A stretch of 64,000 bases of DNA from Saccharothrix sp. NRRL B-16314 (lineage in GTDB: Bacteria > Actinomycetota > Actinomycetes > Mycobacteriales > Pseudonocardiaceae), in contig NZ_JNXC01000014.1 of the NCBI RefSeq assembly GCF_000716595.1, positions 62,001-126,000 on the forward strand, given 5' to 3'. Each line of letters starts with the position of its first letter. Positions within the stretch are counted from its first letter, which is position 1. The notes below the pieces were generated by a model, which was given only the letters and a program-made list of their open reading frames with translations, made no database searches and was not told where the DNA came from. Made by a program: the position numbers and the translations under genes. Of the stretch, positions 15,501 through 24,670 are shown piece after piece.

Positions 15501-16694
15501 TCACGCGGCGCCGCAGAGCGCGTGGTCGATCAGGTCGACCGTGACGTCCTTGTCGGGCGTGGGCGCGTCCGGCTTCGGCACCAGGGAGTCGGTGTTGATC
15601 GACACCATCACGCTGCGCGTGCCATCCGACGAGACGCCGTTGCGGGTCATGAAGCCGTGGATGTTGCCGCCGTGCGACCAGTGGCCACCGCACGAGTTCG
15701 GGATCCACATGATCCCGAGGCCGTACCGGGCGCCCGGCCACGCCGGGTCCAGCGCGGGCGTGCGCAGGGTGTTCGTCATCTCGGCGAGCTGTGCGGGCCG
15801 CAGCACCTTCCCGCCGACCAGCGCCTTGAGGAACTTGTTGCCGTCGTCCGTGGTGCTGATCATGTCACCGGCCGCGCCGCCGAACGACGGGTTGTACGTG
15901 GTCACGTCGATCGGCTCGCCGAAGCGCGGGTCGGCCGGGTCGGCCTCCAGACCCTTCTCCCGGAACCGCTCGTAGGCCACGGCGTGCGGCCTGGGCAGGT
16001 ACGGGGACGTGCCCGGCAGCGAGGTGTCGCGCAGGCCGAGCGGTTCGACGATGCGGGTGCGCACCTCGTGCTGCCAGGTGTGCCCGGTGACCCGTTCGAT
16101 GATCATGCCGGCGAGGATGTAACCGGTGTTGGAGTACGCCCAGTCGGCGCCGGGCGCGAAGTTCGGTGCCTGCTGCACCGCCAGCGCGACCATCTGCTCC
16201 GGCGTCACGGTCCGGAACCGGATCCGCTGGAACTCGTCCTCCAGGAACAGCTCCGGCATCCTGCCGACGAAGTCGGGGAGGCCGCTGGTGTGCTGCAACA
16301 GCTGCCGCACGGTGATCTTCGTGCCATCGTTGCCGTTGCCGTCGACGACACCGGGCAGCCAGCGGTCGACCGTGTCCTCAAGGGACAGTCGGCCCTCGCC
16401 GACCAGCTGCAACACGGTCGCCGCCACGAACGTCTTGGTGTAGCTGCCGATGCGGAACTTCGCCCGCCACGGCACGGGAGTCCGCGCGTCGACGTTGCCG
16501 TGACCACTCCGGACCCGAACGTCGCCGCGTGGCGTGTCGACCTCCACCAGCACGCCCGGTGCGCCTTGGTCGAGCAACGCGTCCGCGTGCCGCTGGAGAG
16601 TGCCGTGACGGTGGTCAGCGCTCGCAGCGCTCGCGGTGCCCGCTGTGGTGGTGCCCAGCACCGCGATCATCACTGCCGCACAAAGTCGTTTCAT
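15501..16694 (-). CDS. Secreted serine hydrolase, beta-lactamase/DD-carboxypeptidase fold
   Basis: 397-residue exported protein of the class C beta-lactamase / D-alanyl-D-alanine carboxypeptidase family. Signal peptide about 1-23; active-site triad motifs SYTK (S84, K87), YSN (Y187-N189) and HGG (341-343) are all present, so the enzyme should be active on peptidoglycan-like D-peptides, esters or beta-lactams. The length and the R61-like order of motifs favour a DD-peptidase/esterase over a true beta-lactamase. ATG at 16694 gives a proper signal peptide. A two-component system starts 96 nt away on the other strand, which could suggest cell-envelope control; that link is speculative. Confidence 0.9.
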   Translation of the reverse strand: MKRLCAAVMIAVLGTTTAGTASAASADHRHGTLQRHADALLDQGAPGVLVEVDTPRGDVRVRSGHGNVDARTPVPWRAKFRIGSYTKTFVAATVLQLVGEGRLSLEDTVDRWLPGVVDGNGNDGTKITVRQLLQHTSGLPDFVGRMPELFLEDEFQRIRFRTVTPEQMVALAVQQAPNFAPGADWAYSNTGYILAGMIIERVTGHTWQHEVRTRIVEPLGLRDTSLPGTSPYLPRPHAVAYERFREKGLEADPADPRFGEPIDVTTYNPSFGGAAGDMISTTDDGNKFLKALVGGKVLRPAQLAEMTNTLRTPALDPAWPGARYGLGIMWIPNSCGGHWSHGGNIHGFMTRNGVSSDGTRSVMVSINTDSLVPKPDAPTPDKDVTVDLIDHALCGAA

Positions 16695-16753
16695 GTCACC
16701 GAACGTTAAGCACACGGCGGTCTCGCGTCGTCGCCCCACGACGGCATCTTCGA

Positions 16754-16771
16754 CTACCCCGGTGGGGGTAG
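16754..16771. promoter_or_regulatory. Small hairpin between hydrolase and sensor kinase genes
   Basis: CTACCCC and GGGGTAG form a 7-bp inverted repeat with a 4-nt spacer, 20 nt before the kinase start. It could be an operator for the divergent pair or a 5'-UTR hairpin. Confidence 0.3.
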
Positions 16772-16790
16772 CGGGTGGTCCACCCACAGG

Positions 16791-18251
16791 GTGGCGACGG
16801 ACGCACCGCCCCGCCACTACCGTGGACTGGTGCTGGCGAAACTCAACCCGATCCGGCTGGACGTGCTGCTGGCGGTGGTGCTGACCTGGTTGACCCTGGC
16901 CACGACGGTGAGCCACACCGGCGGTCACATCGGCTGGGTGGCGTACGTGCTCGCGGCGCTCACCGTCGCGCCGATCGCGCTGCGCCAGGTCGCGCCGGTG
17001 GCGACGATGATCGTCATGATGGGGGCGCTGGCGGGGTACAGCCTGCTGGAGTTCGACGGTCTGCCCAGCGCCGGGTTGGGTGCTCTGGTGGGCATGTTCA
17101 CCGTGGCGACCCTGCGTTCCCGGCTGGTGGCCGTGCTCGTGTTCCTGGTGGCGGCGTCCGTCGTGGTGGTCGCCTACCTGCGGCTTTCCGGGATGATCGC
17201 GTGGTCCGAGGTCGTGCAGTCGATCGTCGTCGTGATCGGTGCGTGGGTGTTGGGCGAAGGTACGAAGCGGTGGGCGGAACGCGCGGAGCGGCTGGCCGAG
17301 GACGCGGCGCGGGCGGTCGCGGAGGAACGGGTGCGCATCGCGCGCGAGCTGCACGACATCGTCGCGCACCACATGTCGGTGATCTCGCTCCAGGCCGGAT
17401 TGGCGCAGTACGTGCTGGACACGGACCTGCCGACCGCGCGCAAGGCGATCACGACCGTGGGGGACACGAGCCGTGAGGCGTTGACCGAGATGCGCCGCCT
17501 GCTGGATGTCCTACGAGTGGACCAGGACGACGACTACCGTCCGCAACCAGGCCTGGCGGCGCTGGACGACCTGGTGGAGCGGGCGCGCGGCGCGGGGTTG
17601 CCGGTGGAGGTGGTGATCACGGGGGACGTTCGCGAGCTCCAGCCGGGACCGGACCTGTGCGCTTACCGGGTGGCGCAGGAGTCTCTGACGAACGTGCTCA
17701 AGCACGCCGGACCGGCCAAGGCCAGGATCGATGTCGATTACGGCGAGCAGACGCTCATGGTCAAGGTGACCGACAACGGCGGGGTTCCCGACCGTGGGAT
17801 TTCTGACGCCGGGGTTTCCGACGGTGGGGTTCCTGACGGCGGGCATTCCGACGGTAGGGCGACCACCGGGGCCAGGACTAGTGGGGCCGGGAACGGCGGG
17901 ATTGGGAACAGTGGGAGCGGGGACAGTGGGAGCGGGGACAGCGGGGCTGCGCATGGTTGGGTCGCGAACGATGGCGCGGCGGCGGGCAGGGCGATGGACA
18001 GCGGGGCGGCGGCGTACAAGGTGGCGAACAACAAGGCGGTGAACAGGGCTGCGGTGAACAGGGGGGCGGTGAACAGGGGGGCGGGGGGCAGGGTGGTGAA
18101 CAGAGCCGCGGCGGAGTACCCGTCGCACGGCATCCGCGGTATGCGGGAACGCGCTGAGTTGTACGGGGGAGTGCTCACCGCCGGTCCGTTGCCGGGAGGC
18201 GGGTTCGGCGTGGTCCTCCGACTGCCGATGGCGGAGGTGGCGGCCCGATGA
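16791..18251 (+). CDS. NarL-type sensor histidine kinase with repeat-expanded ATP lid
   Basis: 486-residue membrane sensor kinase. Four to six N-terminal helices (about 22-155) are followed by a HisKA_3 dimerisation domain with phospho-acceptor H188 in [13 protein letters not shown] and a HATPase domain with N-box AQESLTNVLKHAG and G1 box DNGG (about 325-329). Between the G1 box and the G2 box (HGIRGM, near 447) lies a ~110-residue insertion of pentapeptide repeats (GVPDG-, GDSGS- and VNRGA-type) where relatives have a short ATP lid. Kinase motifs on either side are intact, so it is probably functional. Start 16791 (GTG) or 16833 (GTG). It overlaps the regulator gene by 4 nt. Confidence 0.9.
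   Translation: MATDAPPRHYRGLVLAKLNPIRLDVLLAVVLTWLTLATTVSHTGGHIGWVAYVLAALTVAPIALRQVAPVATMIVMMGALAGYSLLEFDGLPSAGLGALVGMFTVATLRSRLVAVLVFLVAASVVVVAYLRLSGMIAWSEVVQSIVVVIGAWVLGEGTKRWAERAERLAEDAARAVAEERVRIARELHDIVAHHMSVISLQAGLAQYVLDTDLPTARKAITTVGDTSREALTEMRRLLDVLRVDQDDDYRPQPGLAALDDLVERARGAGLPVEVVITGDVRELQPGPDLCAYRVAQESLTNVLKHAGPAKARIDVDYGEQTLMVKVTDNGGVPDRGISDAGVSDGGVPDGGHSDGRATTGARTSGAGNGGIGNSGSGDSGSGDSGAAHGWVANDGAAAGRAMDSGAAAYKVANNKAVNRAAVNRGAVNRGAGGRVVNRAAAEYPSHGIRGMRERAELYGGVLTAGPLPGGGFGVVLRLPMAEVAAR
17781..18110 (+). repeat. In-frame 15-bp tandem repeats inside the sensor kinase gene
   Basis: Three blocks with a 15-bp period: 17781-17855 (five units, GGGGTTTCCGACGGT-like, coding GVPDG/GVSDG), 17889-17948 (four units, GGGGACAGTGGGAGC-like, coding GDSGS), and 18039-18110 (units GTGAACAGGGGGGCG, coding VNRGA, one shortened). 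All stay in frame. The first two blocks begin each unit with GGG and encode G-rich pentapeptides; the third encodes basic ones. Base use (runs of G, AAC/ACA) differs from the flanking kinase code. Confidence 0.9.
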
Positions 18252-18934
18252 CGATCCGCGTGCTCGTCGCCGACGACCAGGCGCTGATCCGCGCCGGCCT
18301 CGTCGCCCTGTTCACCGCCGCGCCCGGGTTCGAGGTCGTGGGCGAGGCCGCCGACGGCGAGCAGGCGGTGGCCCTGACCGCCGAGACCGCGCCCGACGTG
18401 ATCCTCATGGACATCCGGATGCCCGTGCTGGACGGCATCGGCGCCACCCGCCGAATCCTGGCCCACCACCGCGAAGACCCACCGCGCGTGGTCATGCTGA
18501 CGACGTTCGACCTGCCGGAATACGTCTACACCGCGTTGGGCGAGGGCGCCGCCGGCTTCCTGGTCAAGGACACCCCGCCGGAACGCATCATCTCGGCGGT
18601 CCGCACCATCGCCGGCGGCGACATCCTGATCGCGCCGCACATCACCCACCGGCTGATCGAGACGTACGCCCAGCACCACCGGGCGACCACCGTGGGCGCA
18701 CCCCACCTGGCCGCCCTGACCACGCGGGAGACCGAGGTGCTGCGCCTGGTCGGCAACGGGCTGACCAACGGGCAGATCGCCCAGCGCCTCGTGCTCAGCG
18801 AGGCCACGGTGAAAACGCACGTCAAGCGCATGATGGGCAAACTCGCCCTGTCCAGTCGCGCGCAGGCCGTCGTCGTCGCCTACGAAACCGGCCTCATCGT
18901 CCCGACCTCGCCGAACGCCGAACGGTCCAGGTGA
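18248..18934 (+). CDS. NarL/FixJ-family response regulator
   Basis: 228-residue two-component response regulator. The receiver domain (1-120) has acidic residues D9/D10, phospho-acceptor D55 in LMDIRMP, and K107 in FLVKD; the LuxR-type helix-turn-helix lies at about 157-220 ([23 protein letters not shown]). It is the cognate partner of the kinase encoded immediately upstream (ATGA overlap). Targets are unknown; the neighbouring secreted hydrolase or the ABC-2 genes downstream are positional candidates only. Confidence 0.95.
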   Translation: MTIRVLVADDQALIRAGLVALFTAAPGFEVVGEAADGEQAVALTAETAPDVILMDIRMPVLDGIGATRRILAHHREDPPRVVMLTTFDLPEYVYTALGEGAAGFLVKDTPPERIISAVRTIAGGDILIAPHITHRLIETYAQHHRATTVGAPHLAALTTRETEVLRLVGNGLTNGQIAQRLVLSEATVKTHVKRMMGKLALSSRAQAVVVAYETGLIVPTSPNAERSR

Positions 18935-19028
18935 TCCCGGGGCAGTTCAGGGCTCCGGAACCGGACCAACAGACGGCCGGACAGCAGGCCGTGTGAGGCC
19001 CGCCGGTCGGCTGTCCTAGCATCCGCGG

Positions 19029-19403
19029 GTGGACAAGACGCGGGTCGGGTGTTGGTCGGTCGCCGTGCTCGTCCTGGCGCAAACGCTTTCCACCCTGCTG
19101 ACCGGAGGCCTGCCCGAGCTGCGGTTCGTCGGCGTCGCGTTCAACGCCGTCGCCGCGTTCTCCACCTACCTGCTGCTCCGCCGCCCGGACCGCAACCGCT
19201 GGCCCCTCGTGGCTTGGTCCGCCGGCTTCTTCGGCTGGCACGTGACCGGCCTGCTCGGCCTGGCGGGCATCGTCACGACCGGCCTGGACCCGGTGTTCAG
19301 CCTCGGTATCGAGCACCAGCTGTCGATCCTCTACCACGCCGTCCTGGCCACGATGGCGGGCTTCGCGGTCCACCTGCTCCTGCCCCGGCCGAAGGAACGT
19401 TGA
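19029..19403 (+). CDS. Small integral membrane protein, unknown function
   Basis: 124-residue hydrophobic protein with about four predicted membrane helices (roughly 8-27, 33-52, 60-82, 95-118) and short polar loops (RRPDRNR, RPKER at the C-terminus). GTG at 19029 is the most upstream start that keeps the first helix. I recognise no family motif. Its stop is 3 nt from the stop of the convergent ABC permease gene. Coding is supported by the position-3 GC bias and clean helices. Confidence 0.65.
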   Translation: MDKTRVGCWSVAVLVLAQTLSTLLTGGLPELRFVGVAFNAVAAFSTYLLLRRPDRNRWPLVAWSAGFFGWHVTGLLGLAGIVTTGLDPVFSLGIEHQLSILYHAVLATMAGFAVHLLLPRPKER

Positions 19404-19406
19404 CGG

Positions 19407-20183
19407 TCAGGCATCGCGCAGCCGAAGCAGCAGACCACCCCCCGACAACGCTCCCGCCGCCCACAGGCTGAGCACCCCGAGACCCGCCCAAGGACCGATC
19501 GGCAGGCTGTCGAGACCGGTCGTCGCCTGCACGGCCAGACCTGCAGTCATCGGGCTGATCCGCTGGAGCCGCTCGACCCAGTCCGGGTCCGACACCACGG
19601 CCGCGACGATCGGGAACAGGTACAGCAGCCCGAGCACGATCCCGATCGCCGCCGCCGCGTCGCGCACGGCCGTGGCCACGCCCAGGCTGAGCAGACCAAC
19701 CAGCACCAGGTAGAGGACCGAGCCGACCGCCGCCCGCAGCACCGGCCCGTCCGCCAGCGACAGCACCGCGTGCCCGTGCGCCTCGGTGAAACCGTTGTCC
19801 CGCAGGATGAACCGTCCGGCCAGCACCGACACCAGCACCGCCGCCGAGCCTGCCACCAGCACCAGCGCGCCGACCACGGCGGCTTTGGCTACCAGCACCG
19901 TGGACCGGCGCGGTATTGCCGCTAACGTCACCCGGATCATCCCGGTGCCGTACTCGCCGCCGACTGCCGACACCGCCAGCACGGCGACGACGACCTGGCC
20001 GAACGCGATCCCGCTCAGGCTGATCTTCGCCGGATCCTGCCCGCACCCCACCCCGGAGCAGTTGACGGCGAACGACGACGCCACGCCCAGCCCCACCGTC
20101 AGCAGCACCACCGCTGCCAGCAGCCAGCCCGTCCCCGCGACGGTCCGCAGCTTCGTCCACTCCACGCGCAGCGCTTCCTTCAC
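19407..20183 (-). CDS. ABC-2 type transporter permease (second subunit)
   Basis: 258-residue ABC-2 permease with the standard opening (VKEALRVEWTKLRTVAGTGWLL) and six membrane helices; EYGTGMIRVTLAAIPRR is the conserved cytoplasmic loop of this family. GTG at 20183 overlaps the preceding permease stop (GTGA). It is the third gene of the operon ATPase (21724) - permease (20180) - permease (19407), which likely exports a peptide or antibiotic or acts in resistance. Compared with its partner it lacks the big extracellular insertion. Confidence 0.88.
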   Translation of the reverse strand: MKEALRVEWTKLRTVAGTGWLLAAVVLLTVGLGVASSFAVNCSGVGCGQDPAKISLSGIAFGQVVVAVLAVSAVGGEYGTGMIRVTLAAIPRRSTVLVAKAAVVGALVLVAGSAAVLVSVLAGRFILRDNGFTEAHGHAVLSLADGPVLRAAVGSVLYLVLVGLLSLGVATAVRDAAAAIGIVLGLLYLFPIVAAVVSDPDWVERLQRISPMTAGLAVQATTGLDSLPIGPWAGLGVLSLWAAGALSGGGLLLRLRDA

Positions 20184-21727
20184 GCGTCCCTCCTCCGCAG
20201 CGCGAGCGTCGCCACTCCGAGTGCGAGCGCGGTGTAGCCGCACAGCACCGCGAATCCCGCGGACGGGCTGAGCGGGAAGTAACCGTCGGCAGGGGCGTAA
20301 GCGGCCGTGACCTGCGCGTACTCGGGCAGGCTCTGCTGAACGGCGAACGCGGCGGCCGGCGTGACCCGCAGGAGCCAGTCCGATGGGCCGGAAGGCAGGA
20401 CCGAGGCGATAGCCAGGATGTACGGCAGCACCATCACCACGATGACGACACTCACCGCGCCCGCGCTGCGCCGCAGCACCGTGCCGACCGCCAGGCTGAA
20501 CACCGCCGCGACCGCCAGCAACGCCGCCGTGCCGATCACCACCCGCAGTTCCGTCGCCGTGGGCACGGTGAACATGAAGTGCCCCTTGTCCCGCTGCACC
20601 GCCCGGGCCAGCGGCACCGCGACCGACGCCGCGACCAGCCCGGTGACGAACGTGACCGACCAGAGCACCACCGCCTTCGCCGCCAGCACCCGACCGCGAC
20701 GGGGGCTCGCGCTGAGGCTCGTGCGGATCAGCCCGCGCCGGTACTCGGACGTCATGAACGTCGAAGCCACCACGATGATCGCGATCAGCCCGGCGAACGC
20801 GCCCACCAGCCCGCTCTCGACCGTCGTGCCGAGACCACCCCGGCCGGCCACGATCGGCGCGATGTTGCCGGACCCGCTCACCGTGACCCCGTCGCCGCTC
20901 TCCTGGAAACCGATGTCGTCGCCACCCGGCCCCCCACCGATGTCCTCACCGGTCCACGTGTCGTCCGGCCACCCGCCCTGGAGGGAGATCCGGTCGAACT
21001 CGGCGGTCGCCCGCGTCGGGTAGCTCCTGCCGCTGGCGCCCGCGAACGACTCGGTGATCACCTCGTGCTGGGGGGACGCGGCGAACATCCCGGCCCGCAC
21101 GGTCGACGGGAGTCCGGGCAGCGTCACCGTGCCGACGAGGTGCCAGTTCGCGCCGTCGGCCGACTCGTGGCCGGCGATCGTGTCACCGGAGCGGGTCAAC
21201 CGCAGCCAGCTCGGCCGTGTGAACAGCGTTCCCGCGATGTCCCCGGTGTAGTTGTGCTGCATCCGCACGCCGTTCTCACCGGTGACCGCCAGTGCCGCGT
21301 ACTGGGAACCGGGGGTGGTGCTCTCCTTGATGATGATCCCGGCCTTGGTCCACGGTTGCAGGCCGCTCACCGGGTTCTGACCGTCCGAAGAGGACACCGC
21401 GGTCAGCGACGTCATCCGGGCGGTGATGCTGCCGTCCCCGGTCAACGACCGGTGGGCGAAGGAGAAGTTGTCGTGCACCGGCACGCCGCCCGGACCCATC
21501 GGCGGTGTCATGCCCGCGCACGGCCCGCCGTCCGGCCCGCTGCACGAGATGTTGCTCGCCGCCGCTCCGAACAACCCGATCAGGACGGTGACCAGCGCCG
21601 CCGCCACCAGGCCGATCACCCAGCCGCGCACGGTCCGGAACTTCGTCCACTCGGCGCGCAGCAACTGCCCGAACCCGTCCCGCCCGACCTGCACCCCGGA
21701 GCGGAACGGCGTCGTGGTCGCGGTCAT
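20180..21727 (-). CDS. ABC-2 type permease with large extracellular beta-sandwich insertion
   Basis: 515-residue ABC-2 permease. After the usual WTKFRTVRGW opening and first helix (about 34-56) comes a ~250-residue extracytoplasmic segment (about 60-310) that relatives lack. It contains a concanavalin/DUF1349-like pattern: WTKAGIIIKEST, QYAALAVTGENGVRMQHN, SWLRLTRSGDTIAGHESADG and VRAGMFAASP. The remaining five helices follow, with the cytoplasmic loop EYRRGLIRTSLSASPRR. The insert resembles sugar- or ligand-binding domains, so the transporter may sense or bind an extracellular glycan or peptidoglycan. ATG at 21727 overlaps the ATPase stop. Confidence 0.88.
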   Translation of the reverse strand: MTATTTPFRSGVQVGRDGFGQLLRAEWTKFRTVRGWVIGLVAAALVTVLIGLFGAAASNISCSGPDGGPCAGMTPPMGPGGVPVHDNFSFAHRSLTGDGSITARMTSLTAVSSSDGQNPVSGLQPWTKAGIIIKESTTPGSQYAALAVTGENGVRMQHNYTGDIAGTLFTRPSWLRLTRSGDTIAGHESADGANWHLVGTVTLPGLPSTVRAGMFAASPQHEVITESFAGASGRSYPTRATAEFDRISLQGGWPDDTWTGEDIGGGPGGDDIGFQESGDGVTVSGSGNIAPIVAGRGGLGTTVESGLVGAFAGLIAIIVVASTFMTSEYRRGLIRTSLSASPRRGRVLAAKAVVLWSVTFVTGLVAASVAVPLARAVQRDKGHFMFTVPTATELRVVIGTAALLAVAAVFSLAVGTVLRRSAGAVSVVIVVMVLPYILAIASVLPSGPSDWLLRVTPAAAFAVQQSLPEYAQVTAAYAPADGYFPLSPSAGFAVLCGYTALALGVATLALRRRDA

Positions 21728-22656
21728 CGCGCCGACTCCTGGATCTCGGCGGCGTGGTACTCGACCGCGTCCCTGGTCAGCTCCATGTACGCCTCTTCGA
21801 GTGACGCGCGGTGCGCCGACACCTCCGAGAACGGCACCGCGCTCCCTCCGAGCAGGGCGACCACGCGCTCGCCGGACAGCCCGGTCACGGTGAGCGTGTC
21901 GGCTCCGGTGACGGCGACCGTGGCGCCCGCGCCGGCGAGCACCGTCACGGCCTGGGTGCGGGCGCTGGTGCGCAACGTGACCCGGTCACCCGACGCGGAC
22001 TCGATCAGCTCGGACACGCCGACGTCCGCGATGACCTTGCCCCGGCCGACGATCACCACGTGGTCCGCGGTGTCCTGGAGTTCGCTCATCAGGTGGCTGG
22101 ACACCAGCACAGCCCGGCCCTCGGCGGCCAGCGACCGCAGGAAACCGCGCATCCACCGGATGCCCTCGGGGTCCATCCCGTTGACCGGCTCGTCCAGCAC
22201 CAGCACCGGCGGGTCGCCGAGCAGCGCCGACGCGATCCCCAGCCGCTGCCTCATGCCGAGCGAGTAACCGCCCGCCCTGCGCCGGATCGCCGACGCCAGG
22301 CCGACCTGCTCGACCACTTCGTCCACCCGCCGCGCGCCGAGGCCCTGCGAGTGGGCCAACCACAGCAGGTGGTTGCGGCCGGTGCGGCTCGGCTGGAGCG
22401 CGGACGCGTCCAGCAGCGAGCCGACCTGCCGCAGCGGGTGCCGGAGGCTCCGGTACGGCCGACCTCCGACCAGCGCCTGGCCCGCCTCGACCGAGTCCAG
22501 ACCCAGGATCGCCCGCATCGTGGTGGACTTGCCCGCGCCGTTGGGGCCGACGAAGCCGGTGACCTTGCCCGGTGCGACGGTGAACGTCATCCCGTCCAGC
22601 GCCACGGTCGACCCGAACCGCTTGCGCAGCCCGGTGACTTGGATCGTTGCTTCCAT
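21724..22656 (-). CDS. ABC transporter ATP-binding protein (ABC-2 exporter)
   Basis: 310-residue nucleotide-binding protein of the drug/antimicrobial-peptide exporter type. Walker A GPNGAGKST, signature YSLGMRQR, Walker B VLVLDEPVNGMDP and H-loop SSHLMSE are intact, with a ~90-residue C-terminal regulatory extension. ATG at 22656 is chosen as the conserved N-terminus (MEATIQVTGLRKRFGS). It has no obvious Shine-Dalgarno. It is divergent from the second sensor kinase gene; such kinase/ABC pairs often form antibiotic-response modules in Gram-positive bacteria. Confidence 0.92.
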   Translation of the reverse strand: MEATIQVTGLRKRFGSTVALDGMTFTVAPGKVTGFVGPNGAGKSTTMRAILGLDSVEAGQALVGGRPYRSLRHPLRQVGSLLDASALQPSRTGRNHLLWLAHSQGLGARRVDEVVEQVGLASAIRRRAGGYSLGMRQRLGIASALLGDPPVLVLDEPVNGMDPEGIRWMRGFLRSLAAEGRAVLVSSHLMSELQDTADHVVIVGRGKVIADVGVSELIESASGDRVTLRTSARTQAVTVLAGAGATVAVTGADTLTVTGLSGERVVALLGGSAVPFSEVSAHRASLEEAYMELTRDAVEYHAAEIQESAR

Positions 22657-22746
22657 GGCGAGAAGGCTAGGCAGCAAGGGCGGGTCCGGTCGTCACGCTG
22701 GAGAGCCGTTCTCGGTATGGCTGACGTGGGGGAGATTTGGGGTCGA

Positions 22747-22790
22747 GCATCCCTCCCGTGAGGGATGCAAGAGTCACCGCCTGCGGTGAC
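22747..22790. promoter_or_regulatory. Two consecutive hairpins before the second sensor kinase gene
   Basis: GCATCCCTC / GAGGGATGC (22747-22768, 4-nt loop) and GTCACCGC / GCGGTGAC (22773-22790, 2-nt loop) lie back to back in the divergent region between the ABC operon and the kinase. They could be operators for the encoded regulator or 5'-UTR structure. Confidence 0.4.
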
Positions 22791-22815
22791 GCGCGATCGT
22801 CGACAGACGGCCACA

Positions 22816-23973
22816 ATGATCAGCGTGAGCAAAGAGAGCGACTGGGTACTGCGGTTCGCCGCGTCCCCGCGCGCCCCGGTCGTGGCCGGGGTGCTGCTGG
22901 GCGCGGTGGCGGTGGCCGAGTCGGTCGTGCACGCCGTGACCAGGGGTGTGGACGTCCGACTCGTCCTGGTCGTCGGTCTGCTGGCGGCGGCCACCACGGT
23001 GCCGCTCGCCATCCTGCGGCCCGCTCCCGCCGCCATCACCGCCACGGCGGCGGCCGTGCTGTCGCTCGGGTTGTTCCACAGCTTCACCACCGCGGGCCTC
23101 TGCGCGCAGACGATGGTGCTCTACCGGTTGGGCCGGGTCGGCGGGCACAACCTGGCCACCTTCCTGGCCGCCCCGTTCCTGGTGCTGGCGCTGCTCGGCG
23201 GCGGCTACCTGGCCGCGTTCACGGCCTTGTTCGCGCCGGTCGCGGTGTGGCTGGGATTCGCCCTGTCGGCCCGCGGCGAGGCGCAGGCGAACCACGCCGC
23301 CCGGCAGGCCGTCGTGGAAAGCCTGCGGGAGCACACCGCGCGCGGCGAACGGGCGCGGATCGCCCGCGAGCTGCACGACGTGGTCGCGCACCACATCTCC
23401 ATGATCGCCGTGATGGCGGAGACGGCCCGGCTGACCACGCCCGGCATGCCCGCTGCCGGCGCGCAGCGGCTGTCCGAGATCGGCGACACCGCGCGGGCCG
23501 GGCTGACCGAGATGCGCCGGCTGCTCGGCGTGCTGCGCGAGGACGCGCCCGAAGAGGCGGCCGACCGGCGGCCCCAACCCGGCCTGCACCAGCTCAACGA
23601 ACTGCTGGACCAGGCCCGGGAAACGTCCGGCGCCGGCACGCGGCTCATCGTCTCGGGGAGCCCGGCGGACCTCGACCCGGGCGTGGAGCTGGCCGCGTAC
23701 CGCATCATCCAGGAAGCCCTCACCAACGCACGGCGGCACGCGCCCGGCGCGGCGGTCGACGTGGAGCTGCACTACACGGAGTCGTTGCTGCGGTTGCGCA
23801 TCCGCGACAACGGACCCGGTCCACCTGGCACGACACCGCTCGGCGGGCCGGGGCACGGGCTGACGGGCATGCGTGAACGGGTGGCGGCCGTCGGCGGTCG
23901 GCTGCACACCGGCGCGACCTCCGTGGGTGGCTTCCTGGTGGAGGCCTCCCTCCCGGCAGGGGCGGTCCGGTGA
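22816..23973 (+). CDS. NarL-type sensor histidine kinase
   Basis: 385-residue sensor kinase. Several N-terminal hydrophobic helices (about 15-145), HisKA_3 domain with phospho-acceptor H187 in [13 protein letters not shown], and a compact HATPase domain with N-box [19 protein letters not shown] and the G2 box [11 protein letters not shown]. The lid region here is of normal short length, unlike the kinase at 16791. ATG at 22816 is preferred to the 22765 reading because the latter runs through the hairpin region. It overlaps the regulator gene by 4 nt. Confidence 0.9.
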   Translation: MISVSKESDWVLRFAASPRAPVVAGVLLGAVAVAESVVHAVTRGVDVRLVLVVGLLAAATTVPLAILRPAPAAITATAAAVLSLGLFHSFTTAGLCAQTMVLYRLGRVGGHNLATFLAAPFLVLALLGGGYLAAFTALFAPVAVWLGFALSARGEAQANHAARQAVVESLREHTARGERARIARELHDVVAHHISMIAVMAETARLTTPGMPAAGAQRLSEIGDTARAGLTEMRRLLGVLREDAPEEAADRRPQPGLHQLNELLDQARETSGAGTRLIVSGSPADLDPGVELAAYRIIQEALTNARRHAPGAAVDVELHYTESLLRLRIRDNGPGPPGTTPLGGPGHGLTGMRERVAAVGGRLHTGATSVGGFLVEASLPAGAVR

Positions 23974-24626
23974 ACGCCGTCCGCATCGTGGTCGCCGACG
24001 ACCACCAGGTGATCCGCGCCGGGTACGCCTCGCTGCTCGACACGGAGCCGGACTTCACCGTCGTCGGCGTCGCGTCCGATGGTCGGGAGGCGGTGCGGCT
24101 GTGCCGCGAACTGTCGCCCGATGTGGTGCTCATGGACGTGCGGATGCCGGGGATGGACGGCATCGAAGCGACCCGGCAGCTGGAGGGCGGGCCGCGCGTC
24201 CTGATCATGACGACCTTCGACCTCGACGAGTACGTCTACGACGCGTTGCGCGCGGGTGCCAGCGGGTTCCTGCTCAAGGACGTGACCGGGGAGCAGCTGT
24301 TCGACGCCGTGCGCGTCATCGCGGCGGGGGAGGCGCTGCTGGCGCCGACCGTCACCCGCCGCCTGATCGCCGAGTTCACCCGGCTGCGCCCCGAACCACC
24401 GGCCTCGACCCTCCCCGCCCTCACCCCGCGCGAGACGGAGGTGCTGCGGCTGGTGGCCGAAGGCCTGTCCAACCCGGAGGTCGCGGCCCGGCTGTTCATC
24501 ACCGAGGAGACGGTGAAGACGCACGTCAGCCGGGTGCTGGGCAAACTGGGCCTGCGCGACCGCACTCAGGCCGTGGTGGCCGCCTACGAGTCGGGTCTGG
24601 TCGTGCCCCGGTTCCGGTCCTCGTGA
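23970..24626 (+). CDS. NarL/FixJ-family response regulator
   Basis: 218-residue response regulator with receiver D56 in LMDVRMP, K103 in FLLKD and a LuxR-type HTH (about 148-212, [22 protein letters not shown]). GTG start overlaps the kinase stop. Cognate to the kinase at 22816; by position the divergent ABC-2 operon (19407-22656) is the likely target. Confidence 0.95.
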   Translation: MNAVRIVVADDHQVIRAGYASLLDTEPDFTVVGVASDGREAVRLCRELSPDVVLMDVRMPGMDGIEATRQLEGGPRVLIMTTFDLDEYVYDALRAGASGFLLKDVTGEQLFDAVRVIAAGEALLAPTVTRRLIAEFTRLRPEPPASTLPALTPRETEVLRLVAEGLSNPEVAARLFITEETVKTHVSRVLGKLGLRDRTQAVVAAYESGLVVPRFRSS

Positions 24627-24670
24627 TGTCACCCGGTCGAGGCATCCGACCCGCGGAGTCGAGGAACCGC

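Noticed and set aside
17781..18110. CRISPR or intergenic satellite
   Set aside because: The 15-bp units are contiguous, in frame and inside an intact kinase gene.
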